Source: Clostridiales bacterium (GTDB taxonomy: Bacteria; Bacillota; Clostridia; Christensenellales; CAG-138). Taken from it: a stretch of DNA of 64,000 nucleotides. Positions 15,182-23,762 of this stretch are shown here, one piece after another; position 1 is the stretch's first letter; every line of letters starts with the position of its first letter. Made by a program: the position numbers and the translations under genes. The notes under the pieces are model-generated. The model ran no database searches, was not told the DNA's origin, and saw only the letters and a program-made list of their open reading frames with translations. The stretch covers positions 1 through 64,000 of the forward strand of contig SFNQ01000006.1 of NCBI GenBank assembly GCA_004554165.1. Reading direction: 5' to 3'.

Positions 15182-16486
15182 ATGCGGATTCTCTGGCTTG
15201 TCAACATTCTCATGCCGGAGCTTGCGGCGGCGGTGGGCCTGCCCGCGCCCTATGCCGGCGGCTGGCTCACCGGCCAGCTCCAGCGGCTCGACGCGGAGCG
15301 AAACCATATCGCCATCTGCTGCGTCCGACCGGAAACGGCGGCGCTTCTTGTCAGGGAGGTCAACGGCCACACCCACTATGTCCTGCCGGCAGACGCCGAC
15401 TGGGCGGAAAATTTCCGGGAAATACTGCGGACGGAGAGGCCGGACGTCATCCACATCCACGGAACGGAAATGGAATCCTCTCTGGCGCTGATGCGGCTCG
15501 CCCCGCCGGAGCGGACGGTGGTTTCCATTCAGGGGCTTGTTTCCGTCTGCGCAGCGCACTATCTGGCCGGACTGCCGGAACGCTTTGCAAAAGCGGGCTT
15601 TTTCAAGCGGCTGCTGGGAAAGCGCCTCGATATCCGGCCCATTGCCGTCGCCAGGGAGGATTTTGCCCGGCGCGGGCGCTCCGAGATCGCCCTTTTGCAA
15701 AGCGCGCGGCATGTGATCGGCCGCACCCGCTGGGACGAGGCCTGTACGGGGCAGATCAACCCGGCGCGCCATTACCACTTTTGCAATGAAACGCTGCGCC
15801 CCGCCTTCTATCGGGCCCCGCAGTGGCGGTATGCCGAATGTGAACCGCATACGGTGCTCATCAGCCAGGGCAATTATCCCATCAAGGGCCTCCATCAGAT
15901 GCTGGAGGCGCTGCCCCTGCTGCTGAAGCGATATCCGGATCTCCAGGTCTGCGTCGCCGGGTGGACGCGGCTGGGGCTGCTCCCGCAGATGGCGGGCGGC
16001 GGATGGAAGCAGCGGCTCAGGCAGCCGCTTGAAACCTGGCTGTTTGAATATGATACCTACCTGCGCAGGCAGATCGAAAGGCTGGGGCTGGAGGGGCATG
16101 TCCGCTTCCTTGGACCGCTGGACGAGGCCGCGATGTGCGCCGCCTACCGCAGGGCCAACGTGTTCGTTTCCTGCTCCAGCGTGGAGAACAGCTCCAATTC
16201 CATCTGCGAGGCCATGCTGCTGGGCCTCCCCGTGGTGTCCAGCTATGTGGGCGGCTGCGGAGACCTGCTTGCGGACGGTCAGGAGGGCCTGTTCTATCCC
16301 TTCGACGCGCCCTATCTGCTGGCGGACGCCATAGCGCGGCTGTTCGACGACCCGCAGCGGGCGGAACGCATGGGGCAGAGCGCCAGAGAGCGCGCGCTCC
16401 TGCGCCACGACCCGGAGAGAAATACCGCGAGACTGATGGAGATTTATGAGCAGATCGTCTCCGCAGCAGAGGCGGAAAAGGAGTAA
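15182..16486 (+). CDS. Glycosyltransferase family 4 (group 1)
   Basis: The 434-residue protein has a GT-B fold: an N-terminal acceptor domain with GGWLTGQL and DVIHIHGTE motifs, and a C-terminal nucleotide-sugar domain with KGLHQMLEALPLLLKRYPDLQVCVAGW, HVRFLGPLDEAAMCAAYRRANVFVSCSSVENSSNSICEAMLLGLPV and VGGCGDLLADGQEGLFYP. The ExxxxxxxE region appears as ENSSNSICEAM. It transfers a sugar, probably in surface polysaccharide synthesis. AAGGAG at its 3' end serves the following gene (broken pyruvyltransferase), so the two form an operon. Donor and acceptor are unknown. Confidence 0.9.
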   Translation: MRILWLVNILMPELAAAVGLPAPYAGGWLTGQLQRLDAERNHIAICCVRPETAALLVREVNGHTHYVLPADADWAENFREILRTERPDVIHIHGTEMESSLALMRLAPPERTVVSIQGLVSVCAAHYLAGLPERFAKAGFFKRLLGKRLDIRPIAVAREDFARRGRSEIALLQSARHVIGRTRWDEACTGQINPARHYHFCNETLRPAFYRAPQWRYAECEPHTVLISQGNYPIKGLHQMLEALPLLLKRYPDLQVCVAGWTRLGLLPQMAGGGWKQRLRQPLETWLFEYDTYLRRQIERLGLEGHVRFLGPLDEAAMCAAYRRANVFVSCSSVENSSNSICEAMLLGLPVVSSYVGGCGDLLADGQEGLFYPFDAPYLLADAIARLFDDPQRAERMGQSARERALLRHDPERNTARLMEIYEQIVSAAEAEKE

Positions 16487-16490
16487 GACA

Positions 16491-17456
16491 ATGTAGACCA
16501 TCGTATGCCATTCGCCCGCAATTTTCAGCCTGAATCTGGGGGACGAAATCATCGCGGAAAGCGCAAAGCAATACCTGAAGCGTCTGTTTCCTGCGGATTT
16601 TTTCGTGGACGTTTCCACGCACCTGCCGCTCTCGAAGGAATACATGTGGCAGCTCAGGCATGCCGCGTGGCGCTTTGTGCTGGGCAGCAATCTGCTGCGC
16701 GCGGATATTCAAAAGGATTTTCGCCAGTGGGACGTCCGCTTTGGGGACGAAAAATTCCTGCACTCGCTGGTCCTCGTGGGCTGCGGCTGGTGGATCTATC
16801 AGGACCGGGTCCCAAAGCGCTCGGCGGCCTTTTACCGCAAAATCCTGTCGCCCGATCTGCTGCACAGCGTCCGGGATGAGTACACGAAGGAAAAGCTGCT
16901 GGACATGGGCATTGAAAACGTGGTGAACACCGGCTGCCCCACCATGTGGGGCTTTACGGAGTCGTTTTGCGCTGCAATCCCCGGGGAGAAGGCGGAAAAG
17001 GTCGTTACAACGCTCACCGACTACCGAAGGGCGCCGGAGGAGGATGCGGCGGCGTTGCGTACGCTCCTTCTGGCCTATGAGAGCGTGCATCTCTGGCTTC
17101 AGGGCGCCCGCGATTTTGACTACTTTACAAGCCTGCCCCTGACCGGCGCGGAACGGGAAAGAATCGCGTTGGTTCCGCCCAGCCTTGCGGCTTACGACCG
17201 GCTGCTGACCGAAGGCGACGCCATCGATTACTGCGGCACGAGGCTGCACGGCGGCATCCGCGCCCTGCAGAAGGGCCGCCGGGCCATCATCATCGCGGTG
17301 GACAACCGGGCGCTGGAACTGCACAGGAGCTTTCAGCTGCCCATTCTGGAGCGCGGCGATTCTGCGGCGCTGCAGCGCTGGCTGACCGGGCACGCGCCCA
17401 CGCGAATCCGCATCCCGCAGGACGAGATTCACCGCTTCCTTTCGCAGTTCCGCTAA
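16491..17456 (+). pseudogene. Polysaccharide pyruvyl transferase-like gene with stop at codon 2
   Basis: The ATG at 16491 has an ideal AAGGAG seven bases upstream but is followed at once by TAG. Continuing in that frame gives an uninterrupted family-like protein of about 320 residues (TIVCHSPAIFSLNLGDEIIA, ESAKQYLKRLF..., later VRDEYTKEKLLDMGIENVVNTGCPTMW, and GDAIDYCGTRLHGGIRALQKGRRAIIIAVDNRA). The C-terminal GTRLHGG is typical of polysaccharide pyruvyl transferases, which add pyruvate ketals to surface sugars. A single A-to-T change from AAG would explain the stop. A GTG at 16605 could start a truncated protein lacking the NLGDE loop. Read directly from sequence; a sequencing error is possible. 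Confidence 0.7.
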
Positions 17457-17500
17457 GGGCCCGCCGCAGGCCGGGCAGCAAACGAATCTTCCATCCTGAG

Positions 17501-17539
17501 AGGGCAGCCGCGCCGGGCATGGCGTGGGGGCCCTTTTTT
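17501..17539 (+). terminator. Probable terminator
   Basis: AGGGCAGCCGCGCC, loop, GGCGTGGGGGCCC and a T6 run: an imperfect GC stem ending the glycosyltransferase operon. Confidence 0.55.
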
Positions 17540-17696
17540 CTCCCCTTTCCGCAGCGCCATGCCCTCCCGCTTTGACGTTCTTTGACGGAGCCTCCCGAGA
17601 CCGTGCTAACAGCCCGGTGACTTGCATATACATTTGGCTGTAACGGTCTGCTGCTTACTGCAACAGAGCGGTAGTATCATCAAGGAGGTAGAAAAC

Positions 17697-19562
17697 TTGA
17701 GAATCAGGAGAGGACTCAAACCCATATTGGCGGCTGCGCTTGCGCTGGTGTTCGCGCTGTCGTTTGCTCCGGCTGCGCTGGCGGAGGATGGCGACTATTC
17801 GCATAGGTACGTGGCCCTTGGAGAGGGCGGGTATTCCGTGGGCGACAGCTATACAACGCTGTTCCAACTGGAGGACGGCGCAGGCGGCATAAACTATGCC
17901 TACTGTGTGGATATGGACACCTATATTGTGGACAACAGCATGTACGCAAGGAGCAATCTGGACGGGACGGAGTATTTCGACGAGGCGGCTGCGGCCAGAA
18001 TCCGCGCCATCGTCCGGCAGGCCTATCCCTTCATGCCGCTAGCGGACATTGCTGCGGCCAGCGGCATCGAGAGCCTGACCGTCAAGGAGGCGATTACCGC
18101 CGCGCAGCTCACCATCTGGCAGATGGCCAACGATGCCCAGTTCACCTGCGACATCGAAAACGTCAACCGGCTTTGCGCCTACTATGCAGCGCTGCCGCCC
18201 ATCGGGCGCGCGGAGATACCGATCGCGTCCATCCAGATTGAGCGCTCCGTTACCGGCTCCGCCGAGGCGGGCTACACGGCGGAATTCCGCTACAGGACCC
18301 AGGGGACCAATGTGGACGGCAGCCCCATCGCCCTGACCCATGACTTTGACCGGGACATTGAAGCCGAGTATCAGGCTTCGGTCAGCAGCAGCACGGCCGA
18401 TGGCTGGACGAAGGTGGTGGCGGCGGGACTCCCGGCGGACGCCATTTTCAACTTCCGTGTGCGCGGCACGCAGCGCATCAGCTTTGATACCTACCTGTAT
18501 CTGCCCCAGGGCGGCAGGAGCGCCTCTCAGAGCCTGGTGGGAGCCTTTGAGGGGAGCACCAGCCTGGCGGCGCAGTCCGCTTTTCAGCTGGAGGATCCCG
18601 AGGATTACTGCGTCCGCGTATACAAATACGATTCCAGGACCACGGAGGGAATCGAGGGCGCGGTGTTCCAGCTCTCCAACAACGAGAGCTTCTCCGATCC
18701 CATCGTCTATGAGTGCGCCACGGATGCGGAGGGCTACGCGGAGTTTCGCGGCCTGAGCGCGGGCAAATGGTACCTGCGGGAGAGCAGCGCGCCCGTGGGC
18801 TATGTGCCGGACAGGGAAGTGTACGTCTATGACATCGATGAGGTGCCGATCGATCTGGTGCGCTTCAAGAACACGCACTATGGCCAGATTCAGATTCTGA
18901 AGGCGGACGATAGCGGCAAGCCCGTGGCAGGCGCCACCTTCAACATCTATCGCGGCGAGTCGCAGGAGGCGGGCCAGCTGGTCAAGGAGGGGCTCGTAAC
19001 CGATGAAAACGGCCTGATTCTGGCGGGCGATCTCGTCCCGGGCACATACACGGTGGTGGAGACCGCGCCGCCGCTGGGCTACCACATGGCGGAGAACCCC
19101 AGCGCGACGGTCACCGTGGAGCCCCACGAGACGGCCACGGTCAACATGGTCAATCCCCTTGTAAAGCGGGGCAAGATCGGCGTGGCCAAGGAGGATTATG
19201 AAAGCGGCAAGCGGCTGCCCGGCGCAAAGATCGCCATCTATTCCGACGAGGCCTGCACGGAGCTCCTCTGGGAGGTCGAGACCGTGGCGGACGGCGACAG
19301 CTTCCAGTATCTTGAGGAGCTTCTGCCCGGCGTCTACTACGTCAAGGAGCTGGTTGCGCCCGAGGGCTACATCCTGAATCCGCGGCAGAGCGTGGTCCAG
19401 GTGGAGCTTGCGGAGGGCGAGGTTGAGGAGGTCGTGTTCCGCAACCGTCCGCGCATCGATACTGCGGGCAACTACGGCCTGCTGCTGCTCATCGGCGCGG
19501 CGCTTGTGCTCTTGAGCGGTTCGCTGGTGTTTGTCCTGCGCAAGCGCCTGTTCAAGCGTTGA
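17697..19562 (+). CDS. Thioester-domain/Cna-B surface adhesin with atypical anchor
   Basis: The 621-residue protein starts at TTG (GGAGG eight bases upstream). It has a signal peptide (cleavage near ALA-ED, residue 29), then a thioester adhesin domain with Cys70 (YAYCVD) and Gln137 (TAAQLTIWQ). Such a Cys-Gln pair forms an internal thioester that can bond covalently to host targets. Three SpaA/Cna-B-type beta-sandwich domains follow (about 315-400, 405-500 and 505-585), each with the family's E-x-x-AP-x-GY or similar ending (ESSAPVGY, ETAPPLGY, ELVAPEGY). The C-terminus has a membrane segment and an RKRLFKR tail, but instead of LPxTG the residues before the helix are IDTAG (587-591). It overlaps the downstream sortase gene. 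Confidence 0.88.
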   Translation: MRIRRGLKPILAAALALVFALSFAPAALAEDGDYSHRYVALGEGGYSVGDSYTTLFQLEDGAGGINYAYCVDMDTYIVDNSMYARSNLDGTEYFDEAAAARIRAIVRQAYPFMPLADIAAASGIESLTVKEAITAAQLTIWQMANDAQFTCDIENVNRLCAYYAALPPIGRAEIPIASIQIERSVTGSAEAGYTAEFRYRTQGTNVDGSPIALTHDFDRDIEAEYQASVSSSTADGWTKVVAAGLPADAIFNFRVRGTQRISFDTYLYLPQGGRSASQSLVGAFEGSTSLAAQSAFQLEDPEDYCVRVYKYDSRTTEGIEGAVFQLSNNESFSDPIVYECATDAEGYAEFRGLSAGKWYLRESSAPVGYVPDREVYVYDIDEVPIDLVRFKNTHYGQIQILKADDSGKPVAGATFNIYRGESQEAGQLVKEGLVTDENGLILAGDLVPGTYTVVETAPPLGYHMAENPSATVTVEPHETATVNMVNPLVKRGKIGVAKEDYESGKRLPGAKIAIYSDEACTELLWEVETVADGDSFQYLEELLPGVYYVKELVAPEGYILNPRQSVVQVELAEGEVEEVVFRNRPRIDTAGNYGLLLLIGAALVLLSGSLVFVLRKRLFKR

Positions 19563-20230
19563 AACAGCAGACGGAGCAACCACGCAGGCAGCGGAAACGG
19601 CGCCTTCGAATCCATCCGCTGGGTATACTGCTGCTCCTGCTCCTTGCGGGTTCGCTGGGCGTGCTGGCCGTGGGGGGCTACCAGCTCATGGGTGTGGAGC
19701 AGCGTATGACGGACGGCGCGGCCGAGGCGCGTTCCGTCATACAGCTGGGGCTTGCGGAAACGGCGCAGAGCGGCGGCCTGACGGCCGGAGGCGCCATCCA
19801 TGCGGCGGTGAAGGGCGAGCCCATCGGCCTGCTGACCTTTCCGGACAGCCGGGCGACGGAGGTGGCGATCTATGACGGCACGGACGACGCCGCGCTGGAA
19901 CGCGGCGCAGGCCACGCGACGGATACCGCGCTGCCGGGGGAGCCGGGCAACTGTGTGCTCTTTGGGCACAGGGATTCCGCCTTCCGTCCCATGGAGCAGG
20001 TAGAGCAGGGGGATACGCTTCTTGTGGAAACCGCTTCCGGCGCAACGCGCTACACCGTGCGCACCATGTTCGTAACAACGCCGGAGGACGCGGCGTTTTA
20101 CGAGGAGACGGAGGAGACGCGCCTGACGCTTGTGACCTGCTATCCCTTCCGCTTTGTGGGCCCTGCGCCGGAGCGCTATGTGATTATCGCCATGGCGGAG
20201 GATGAGAACCGGCCCGTGTTATTGCAGTAA
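19559..20230 (+). CDS. Class D-like sortase, catalytically intact
   Basis: The 223-residue membrane-anchored sortase has a basic N-terminus, a membrane segment at about 20-42 and a sortase beta-barrel. The catalytic triad is present: His137 (LFGHRDSAF), Cys194 (LVTCYPF) and Arg206 (APERYVI). Sortases cleave a sorting motif and transfer the surface protein to peptidoglycan or a pilin lysine. The TTG start overlaps the stop of the adhesin gene, so it is translationally coupled to its likely substrate. Its substrate has no LPxTG, so the specificity is probably non-standard. Confidence 0.92.
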   Translation: MKQQTEQPRRQRKRRLRIHPLGILLLLLLAGSLGVLAVGGYQLMGVEQRMTDGAAEARSVIQLGLAETAQSGGLTAGGAIHAAVKGEPIGLLTFPDSRATEVAIYDGTDDAALERGAGHATDTALPGEPGNCVLFGHRDSAFRPMEQVEQGDTLLVETASGATRYTVRTMFVTTPEDAAFYEETEETRLTLVTCYPFRFVGPAPERYVIIAMAEDENRPVLLQ

Positions 20231-20232
20231 GC

Positions 20233-20278
20233 CGGAGGGCCTGCCGCACCCGTATGGGGCGCGGCAGGCCCTCCGTTT
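20233..20278 (+). terminator. Strong rho-independent terminator
   Basis: CCGGAGGGCCTGCCGC and GCGGCAGGCCCTCCG form a long perfect stem followed by TTTG, immediately after the sortase gene. Confidence 0.85.
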
Positions 20279-20305
20279 GTCAGGCGTTCCGCCTCCTGCT
20301 ATACT
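20277..20305 (+). promoter_or_regulatory. Sigma-A promoter of the orphan signal-peptide gene
   Basis: TTGTCA at 20277-20282, exactly 17 bases, TATACT at 20300-20305. Confidence 0.7.
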
Positions 20306-20336
20306 GAATCCAGGGGAAAACAAAGGAGGGCCGTTC

Positions 20337-20396
20337 ATGAAAGGCAAGCGCATCTTTCTGGCCGCTGCGCTTCTGCTGTCCCTTGCGGGCTGCTGA
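20337..20396 (+). CDS. Orphan lipoprotein signal peptide, 19 residues
   Basis: Behind a good promoter and AAAGGAGG six to eight bases upstream, an ATG opens MKGKRIFLAAALLLSLAGC and a stop follows directly. This is a complete lipoprotein signal peptide: positive N-region, hydrophobic core and lipobox LAGC, ending at the Cys that would be lipidated. There is no room for a mature protein before the convergent M42 peptidase gene, whose stop lies 23 bases away. It may be the remnant of a deleted lipoprotein gene, or a small peptide made on purpose (enterococcal sex pheromones are released from lipoprotein signal peptides). Expression is inferred from signals only. Confidence 0.5.
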   Translation: MKGKRIFLAAALLLSLAGC

Positions 20397-20418
20397 TCGC
20401 GTATCTTCCGGTGTAAGC

Positions 20419-21435
20419 TCAGGCGGTGAGATATCCGCGGATGAGCGCCAGCGTGTTCTCTACCCCCTCAAGATGCGACCGCTCGTATCCATGGGAGGCG
20501 TATACGCCGGGGCCGATCAGTGCATGGCGCAGGTCCCGTCCGGCGGACAGCGCCGCGTCCGCATCCGAGCAGTAATGGGGATAGACGTCTACCGCATAGG
20601 CAAGGTTCTGCTCCTTTGCAATGCGGATGAGCGCGGTGGTCATATCATAGTCGTAGGGACCGCAGGAGTCCTTGGCGCAGATGCTGACCTTTCGCTCGTT
20701 GCAGCCCAGCCCCTCGCCCACGCAGCCCATGTCCACGCACAGCAGCTCCGCCACGTCCTCCGGCACGACGGCAGAGCAGCCATGGCCCACCTCCTCATAT
20801 ACGGTGAGGCAGGCGTAGACCTTGCGGCGCGGTTTCAGAGCGCCGTCTTTGATTTCCCGCGCGATGCCAAAGAGGATGGCCGCGCTGAGCTTATCGTCCA
20901 GAAAGCGGCTCTTGAGGTAGCCCGTTTCCGTAATCACCGTGCGCGGATCAAAGCAGACAAAATCGCCCACGGCGATGCCCAGCGCTTCGGTGGCCTCGCG
21001 ACTGTCGGTATCCTCGTCGATCACAACCTCCATGCCCTCGAAATCCCGCTTGCTCTCGGCGTATTTTTCGTTGGTGTGCGCGGAGGGCTGGTTGAGCTGC
21101 ATGGTACCCGAGAAGGTTTTGCCAAAGCGCGTGTGGATCACGCAGTTTTCGGCCTCCACGTTGTTTGCCTGCAAGCCGCCGATGCGGGTCAGGCGCAGGC
21201 GGCCGTTGCTCTTGATTTCCGCAACCATGCCGCCCAGCGTATCGATGTGGGCGGAGATCGCGAGAGGATTTCCCTCGCCGCCAAGCTCTGCCAGCACGCA
21301 GCCCTTCTTCGTCAGCCGGGCGGGAAAGCCCAGCGAGCGGAACTCCGCCGCCGCCAGCGCCGCAACTGGGCCGGTAAAGCCCGAGGGACTGTGGCAGGCC
21401 ATGAGTTTTTTCAGCATTGAAAGCACATATTCCAT
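20419..21435 (-). CDS. M42 family metallopeptidase (glutamyl-aminopeptidase type)
   Basis: The 338-residue protein starts at the ATG at 21435 with GGAGG five bases upstream. Dinuclear-metal ligands and catalytic residues of the M42 family are visible: SAHIDTLG, FLDDKLSA, YEEVGHG (catalytic Glu pair), CVDMG and ASHGYERSH. M42 enzymes are large-complex aminopeptidases that trim short peptides in the cytoplasm. It lies 61 bases downstream of rex on the same strand and is probably co-transcribed. Exact residue preference is unknown. Confidence 0.92.
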   Translation of the reverse strand: MEYVLSMLKKLMACHSPSGFTGPVAALAAAEFRSLGFPARLTKKGCVLAELGGEGNPLAISAHIDTLGGMVAEIKSNGRLRLTRIGGLQANNVEAENCVIHTRFGKTFSGTMQLNQPSAHTNEKYAESKRDFEGMEVVIDEDTDSREATEALGIAVGDFVCFDPRTVITETGYLKSRFLDDKLSAAILFGIAREIKDGALKPRRKVYACLTVYEEVGHGCSAVVPEDVAELLCVDMGCVGEGLGCNERKVSICAKDSCGPYDYDMTTALIRIAKEQNLAYAVDVYPHYCSDADAALSAGRDLRHALIGPGVYASHGYERSHLEGVENTLALIRGYLTA

Positions 21436-21496
21436 GAAAACCTCCAGAGATGCCAATGCCCGGCAGACCGCGCAGGAACGGACCGGGATGGCGGGG

Positions 21497-22135
21497 CTAT
21501 TCGTATTCCGGCTGCTCCAGATGCTTTGAGAGCATCGCCAGCGGGATGGCCATGTCCTCGCTCTGCACCAGAATACCCCGGGGCACGCGCAGGTGCGTCG
21601 GCGCGAAATTCCAGATGCCGCGCACGCCGCCCGCAATCAATGCGTCGCAGGCCGATTGCGCCGCGCTGGCGGGAACGGTAAGAACGCCGATCTCGATGCG
21701 GTGGTTCCGACACCACTGGCTGATGTTCGCCACGTCAAGGATGGGCTTGCCCGCGATGCGCGAGCCGATGAGCGTGCGGGAGTGGTCAAAGGCAGCGAGG
21801 ATTTCCACGCCGTAGGCCGCAAAGCCCGGGTAGGCCAGCAGCGCGCCGCCCAGATGCCCCACGCCCACCAGCACGGCCTGATGGGTTCTGGCATAGCCGA
21901 GATACTTTTCCACGTCGAGAATGAGCGTATCGAGCACATAGCCGATCTTGGGCCTGCCGCCGCTGCTGCTGACGGCGGCCAGATCCTTGCGCACGGAAAC
22001 GGGGTTCAGGGAAAGTTCCCCGGCAATGTCGTTGCAGGAAACGTTTGTCGCGCCCGATTGCTGCATGCGCTTGAGCAGCTGGAGATAGGCGGGCAACCGT
22101 TGCAGCGTCGGCCGCGGTACGGAGTCCTTTGGCAT
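21497..22135 (-). CDS. rex: Redox-sensing transcriptional repressor Rex
   Basis: The 212-residue Rex has an N-terminal winged helix (about 1-80: VPRPTLQRLPAYLQLLKRMQ, ISCNDIA-like NVSCNDIAGELSLNPVSVRKDL, GRPKIGYVLDTL) and a C-terminal Rossmann domain with GVGHLGGAL. Rex senses the NADH/NAD+ ratio and represses fermentation and respiration genes when NAD+ is abundant. Upstream AT-rich sequence (22140-22180) probably holds its promoter. I found no Rex box in the window. Confidence 0.96.
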   Translation of the reverse strand: MPKDSVPRPTLQRLPAYLQLLKRMQQSGATNVSCNDIAGELSLNPVSVRKDLAAVSSSGGRPKIGYVLDTLILDVEKYLGYARTHQAVLVGVGHLGGALLAYPGFAAYGVEILAAFDHSRTLIGSRIAGKPILDVANISQWCRNHRIEIGVLTVPASAAQSACDALIAGGVRGIWNFAPTHLRVPRGILVQSEDMAIPLAMLSKHLEQPEYE

Positions 22136-22435
22136 AGGCGTCCCCCACGATTATCAATAATATCAATAAAATTGTAACAGGCTTTGCGCCCCGCGTCAAG
22201 CGAGCGGAAGGGTGGAGCGCCCGAATATGGGGTTTTAAAATAACAGCAATGGGCGTTTTTTCCGTATTACAAACAATGGACGTTTTTCGATCCCCATCGT
22301 TTGCGACACTTCAGATGGTTTTTGTCCGTTTCATGGCGGAGCGGGCGCGAGCGGCGCCGCAGCTGCTGCCGGACGATGCGCTCCGGTTTCGGATATGCCG
22401 CCCGCCCCTTTTTGCAGAAAAGCTGTCAGGGGGGA
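22136..22435. other. Intergenic region between rex and mtnA with a direct repeat
   Basis: The region holds the AT-rich rex upstream region and two direct copies of CAATGG[G/A]CGTTTTT at 22247-22260 and 22274-22287, 27 bases apart. No gene is supported. The upstream extension of the mtnA frame here is not protein-like. Confidence 0.5.
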
Positions 22436-22465
22436 TTGGCAGAACGCCGCCCGATTGTGTATGAT
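22436..22465 (+). promoter_or_regulatory. Promoter of mtnA
   Basis: TTGGCA at 22436-22441, 18-base spacer, TATGAT at 22460-22465. Confidence 0.6.
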
Positions 22466-22543
22466 TGGGAGGAGGGCCGCGGCCCCGGCGTATCCCATGC
22501 CGGCCGGAACCTGCTGAAAAACGAAGAGAGGATTCTCCATTCC

Positions 22544-23611
22544 ATGAACCAGCTTCAAAAGGTGACGCACAGCGACCACGTCCGGCTTTCGGAGGATGGC
22601 CGCGCGGTCGTCATTCTGGACCAGACGCAGCTCCCCTGCCGCACGGTTTATCTGCGGCTTCAAACGGCGGAGGCGCTCTACGCCGCCATCCGCACGCTTC
22701 AGGTCCGGGGCGCGCCCGCCATCGGCATCTGCGCGGGCTATGGCATGTATTGCCTCGCCAGGAGTTTGGAAAAGGCCGCGCCCGGGGAATTCCTGGAAAA
22801 GCTGCGGGCCTTCGGCGCATACCTGAACTCCGCGCGGCCCACAGCGGTGAACCTGAGCTGGGCAATCCGCCGTATGCTGGGCGTGGCGGAAAAAAGCGCG
22901 GGCGGGCCCGTTGCGGAAACCCTTGCGCTGCTCCGGGCGGAGTGTGAGGCCATCCATCGCGAGGACATCGCCATGTGCCGTGCGATCTCGGAGCACGGTC
23001 TGGCGCTCTTAAGAGAGGGGGACGGCGTGCTGACGCACTGCAATGCCGGACCGCTGGCCACCTCCCGCTACGGTACGGCGCTGGGGCCCATCCTGCTTGC
23101 CAGGGAACGGGGCATGCAGCTGCGCGTGTTTGCGGATGAGACGCGGCCGCTGCTGCAGGGCGCGCGGCTGACCGCCTATGAGCTGCAACGCGCGGGCGTG
23201 GACGTAACGCTCATCTGCGACAACATGGCGAGCATCGTCATGAAAAACGGCTGGGTGAACGTCTGCTTTGTGGGCTGCGACCGCATCGCGGCCAACGGCG
23301 ATTTTGCCAACAAAATCGGCACAAGCGGCGTTGCCATCCTGGCAAAGCATTACGGCATACCCTTCTACACGCTGGGCCCCACCTCCACCATCGATCTGAA
23401 CTGTAAAACGGGGGCGGATATCGAAATCGAGCAACGCCCGCCGGAGGAGATTCGCGAAAAGTTCTATCGGGAGCCAATGGCTCCGCCCGATGTGAAGTGT
23501 TATAATCCTGCCTTCGACGTGACGGACCACGCGCTGTTAAGCGGCATTGTGACGGAGAAGGGCATTTGCCGCCCGCCGTTTGCGGAGAGCCTCAGGCGCC
23601 TCTTTGATTAG
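22544..23611 (+). CDS. mtnA: S-methyl-5-thioribose-1-phosphate isomerase
   Basis: The 355-residue enzyme isomerises 5-methylthioribose-1-phosphate to the ribulose form in methionine salvage. Family signatures are RTLQVRGAPAIGICAGYGM, TAVNLSWAI, VLTHCNAGPLATSRYGTALG with catalytic Cys166, VFADETRPLLQGARLTAYEL, and FVGCDRIAANGDFANKIGT with catalytic Asp246, then GPTSTIDL. The start was set at the ATG where homology begins. It has its own promoter and no other mtn genes nearby, so a related role on 5-deoxyribose-1-phosphate in by-product salvage is also possible. Confidence 0.95.
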   Translation: MNQLQKVTHSDHVRLSEDGRAVVILDQTQLPCRTVYLRLQTAEALYAAIRTLQVRGAPAIGICAGYGMYCLARSLEKAAPGEFLEKLRAFGAYLNSARPTAVNLSWAIRRMLGVAEKSAGGPVAETLALLRAECEAIHREDIAMCRAISEHGLALLREGDGVLTHCNAGPLATSRYGTALGPILLARERGMQLRVFADETRPLLQGARLTAYELQRAGVDVTLICDNMASIVMKNGWVNVCFVGCDRIAANGDFANKIGTSGVAILAKHYGIPFYTLGPTSTIDLNCKTGADIEIEQRPPEEIREKFYREPMAPPDVKCYNPAFDVTDHALLSGIVTEKGICRPPFAESLRRLFD

Positions 23612-23762
23612 CGGCGGAGGGTGGTTCCGCTTTTTGGCAGATTCTTCTTGCCCGCCGGGGCGGCGTATGTTAAAATAAGGCACACGGAAGATTCAGCAGC
23701 TTTCGGCGTTTCCTCATCAATAAACGCCGTGAGCTGTTTTTTCACCTGAGGAGGGAAGAGAC

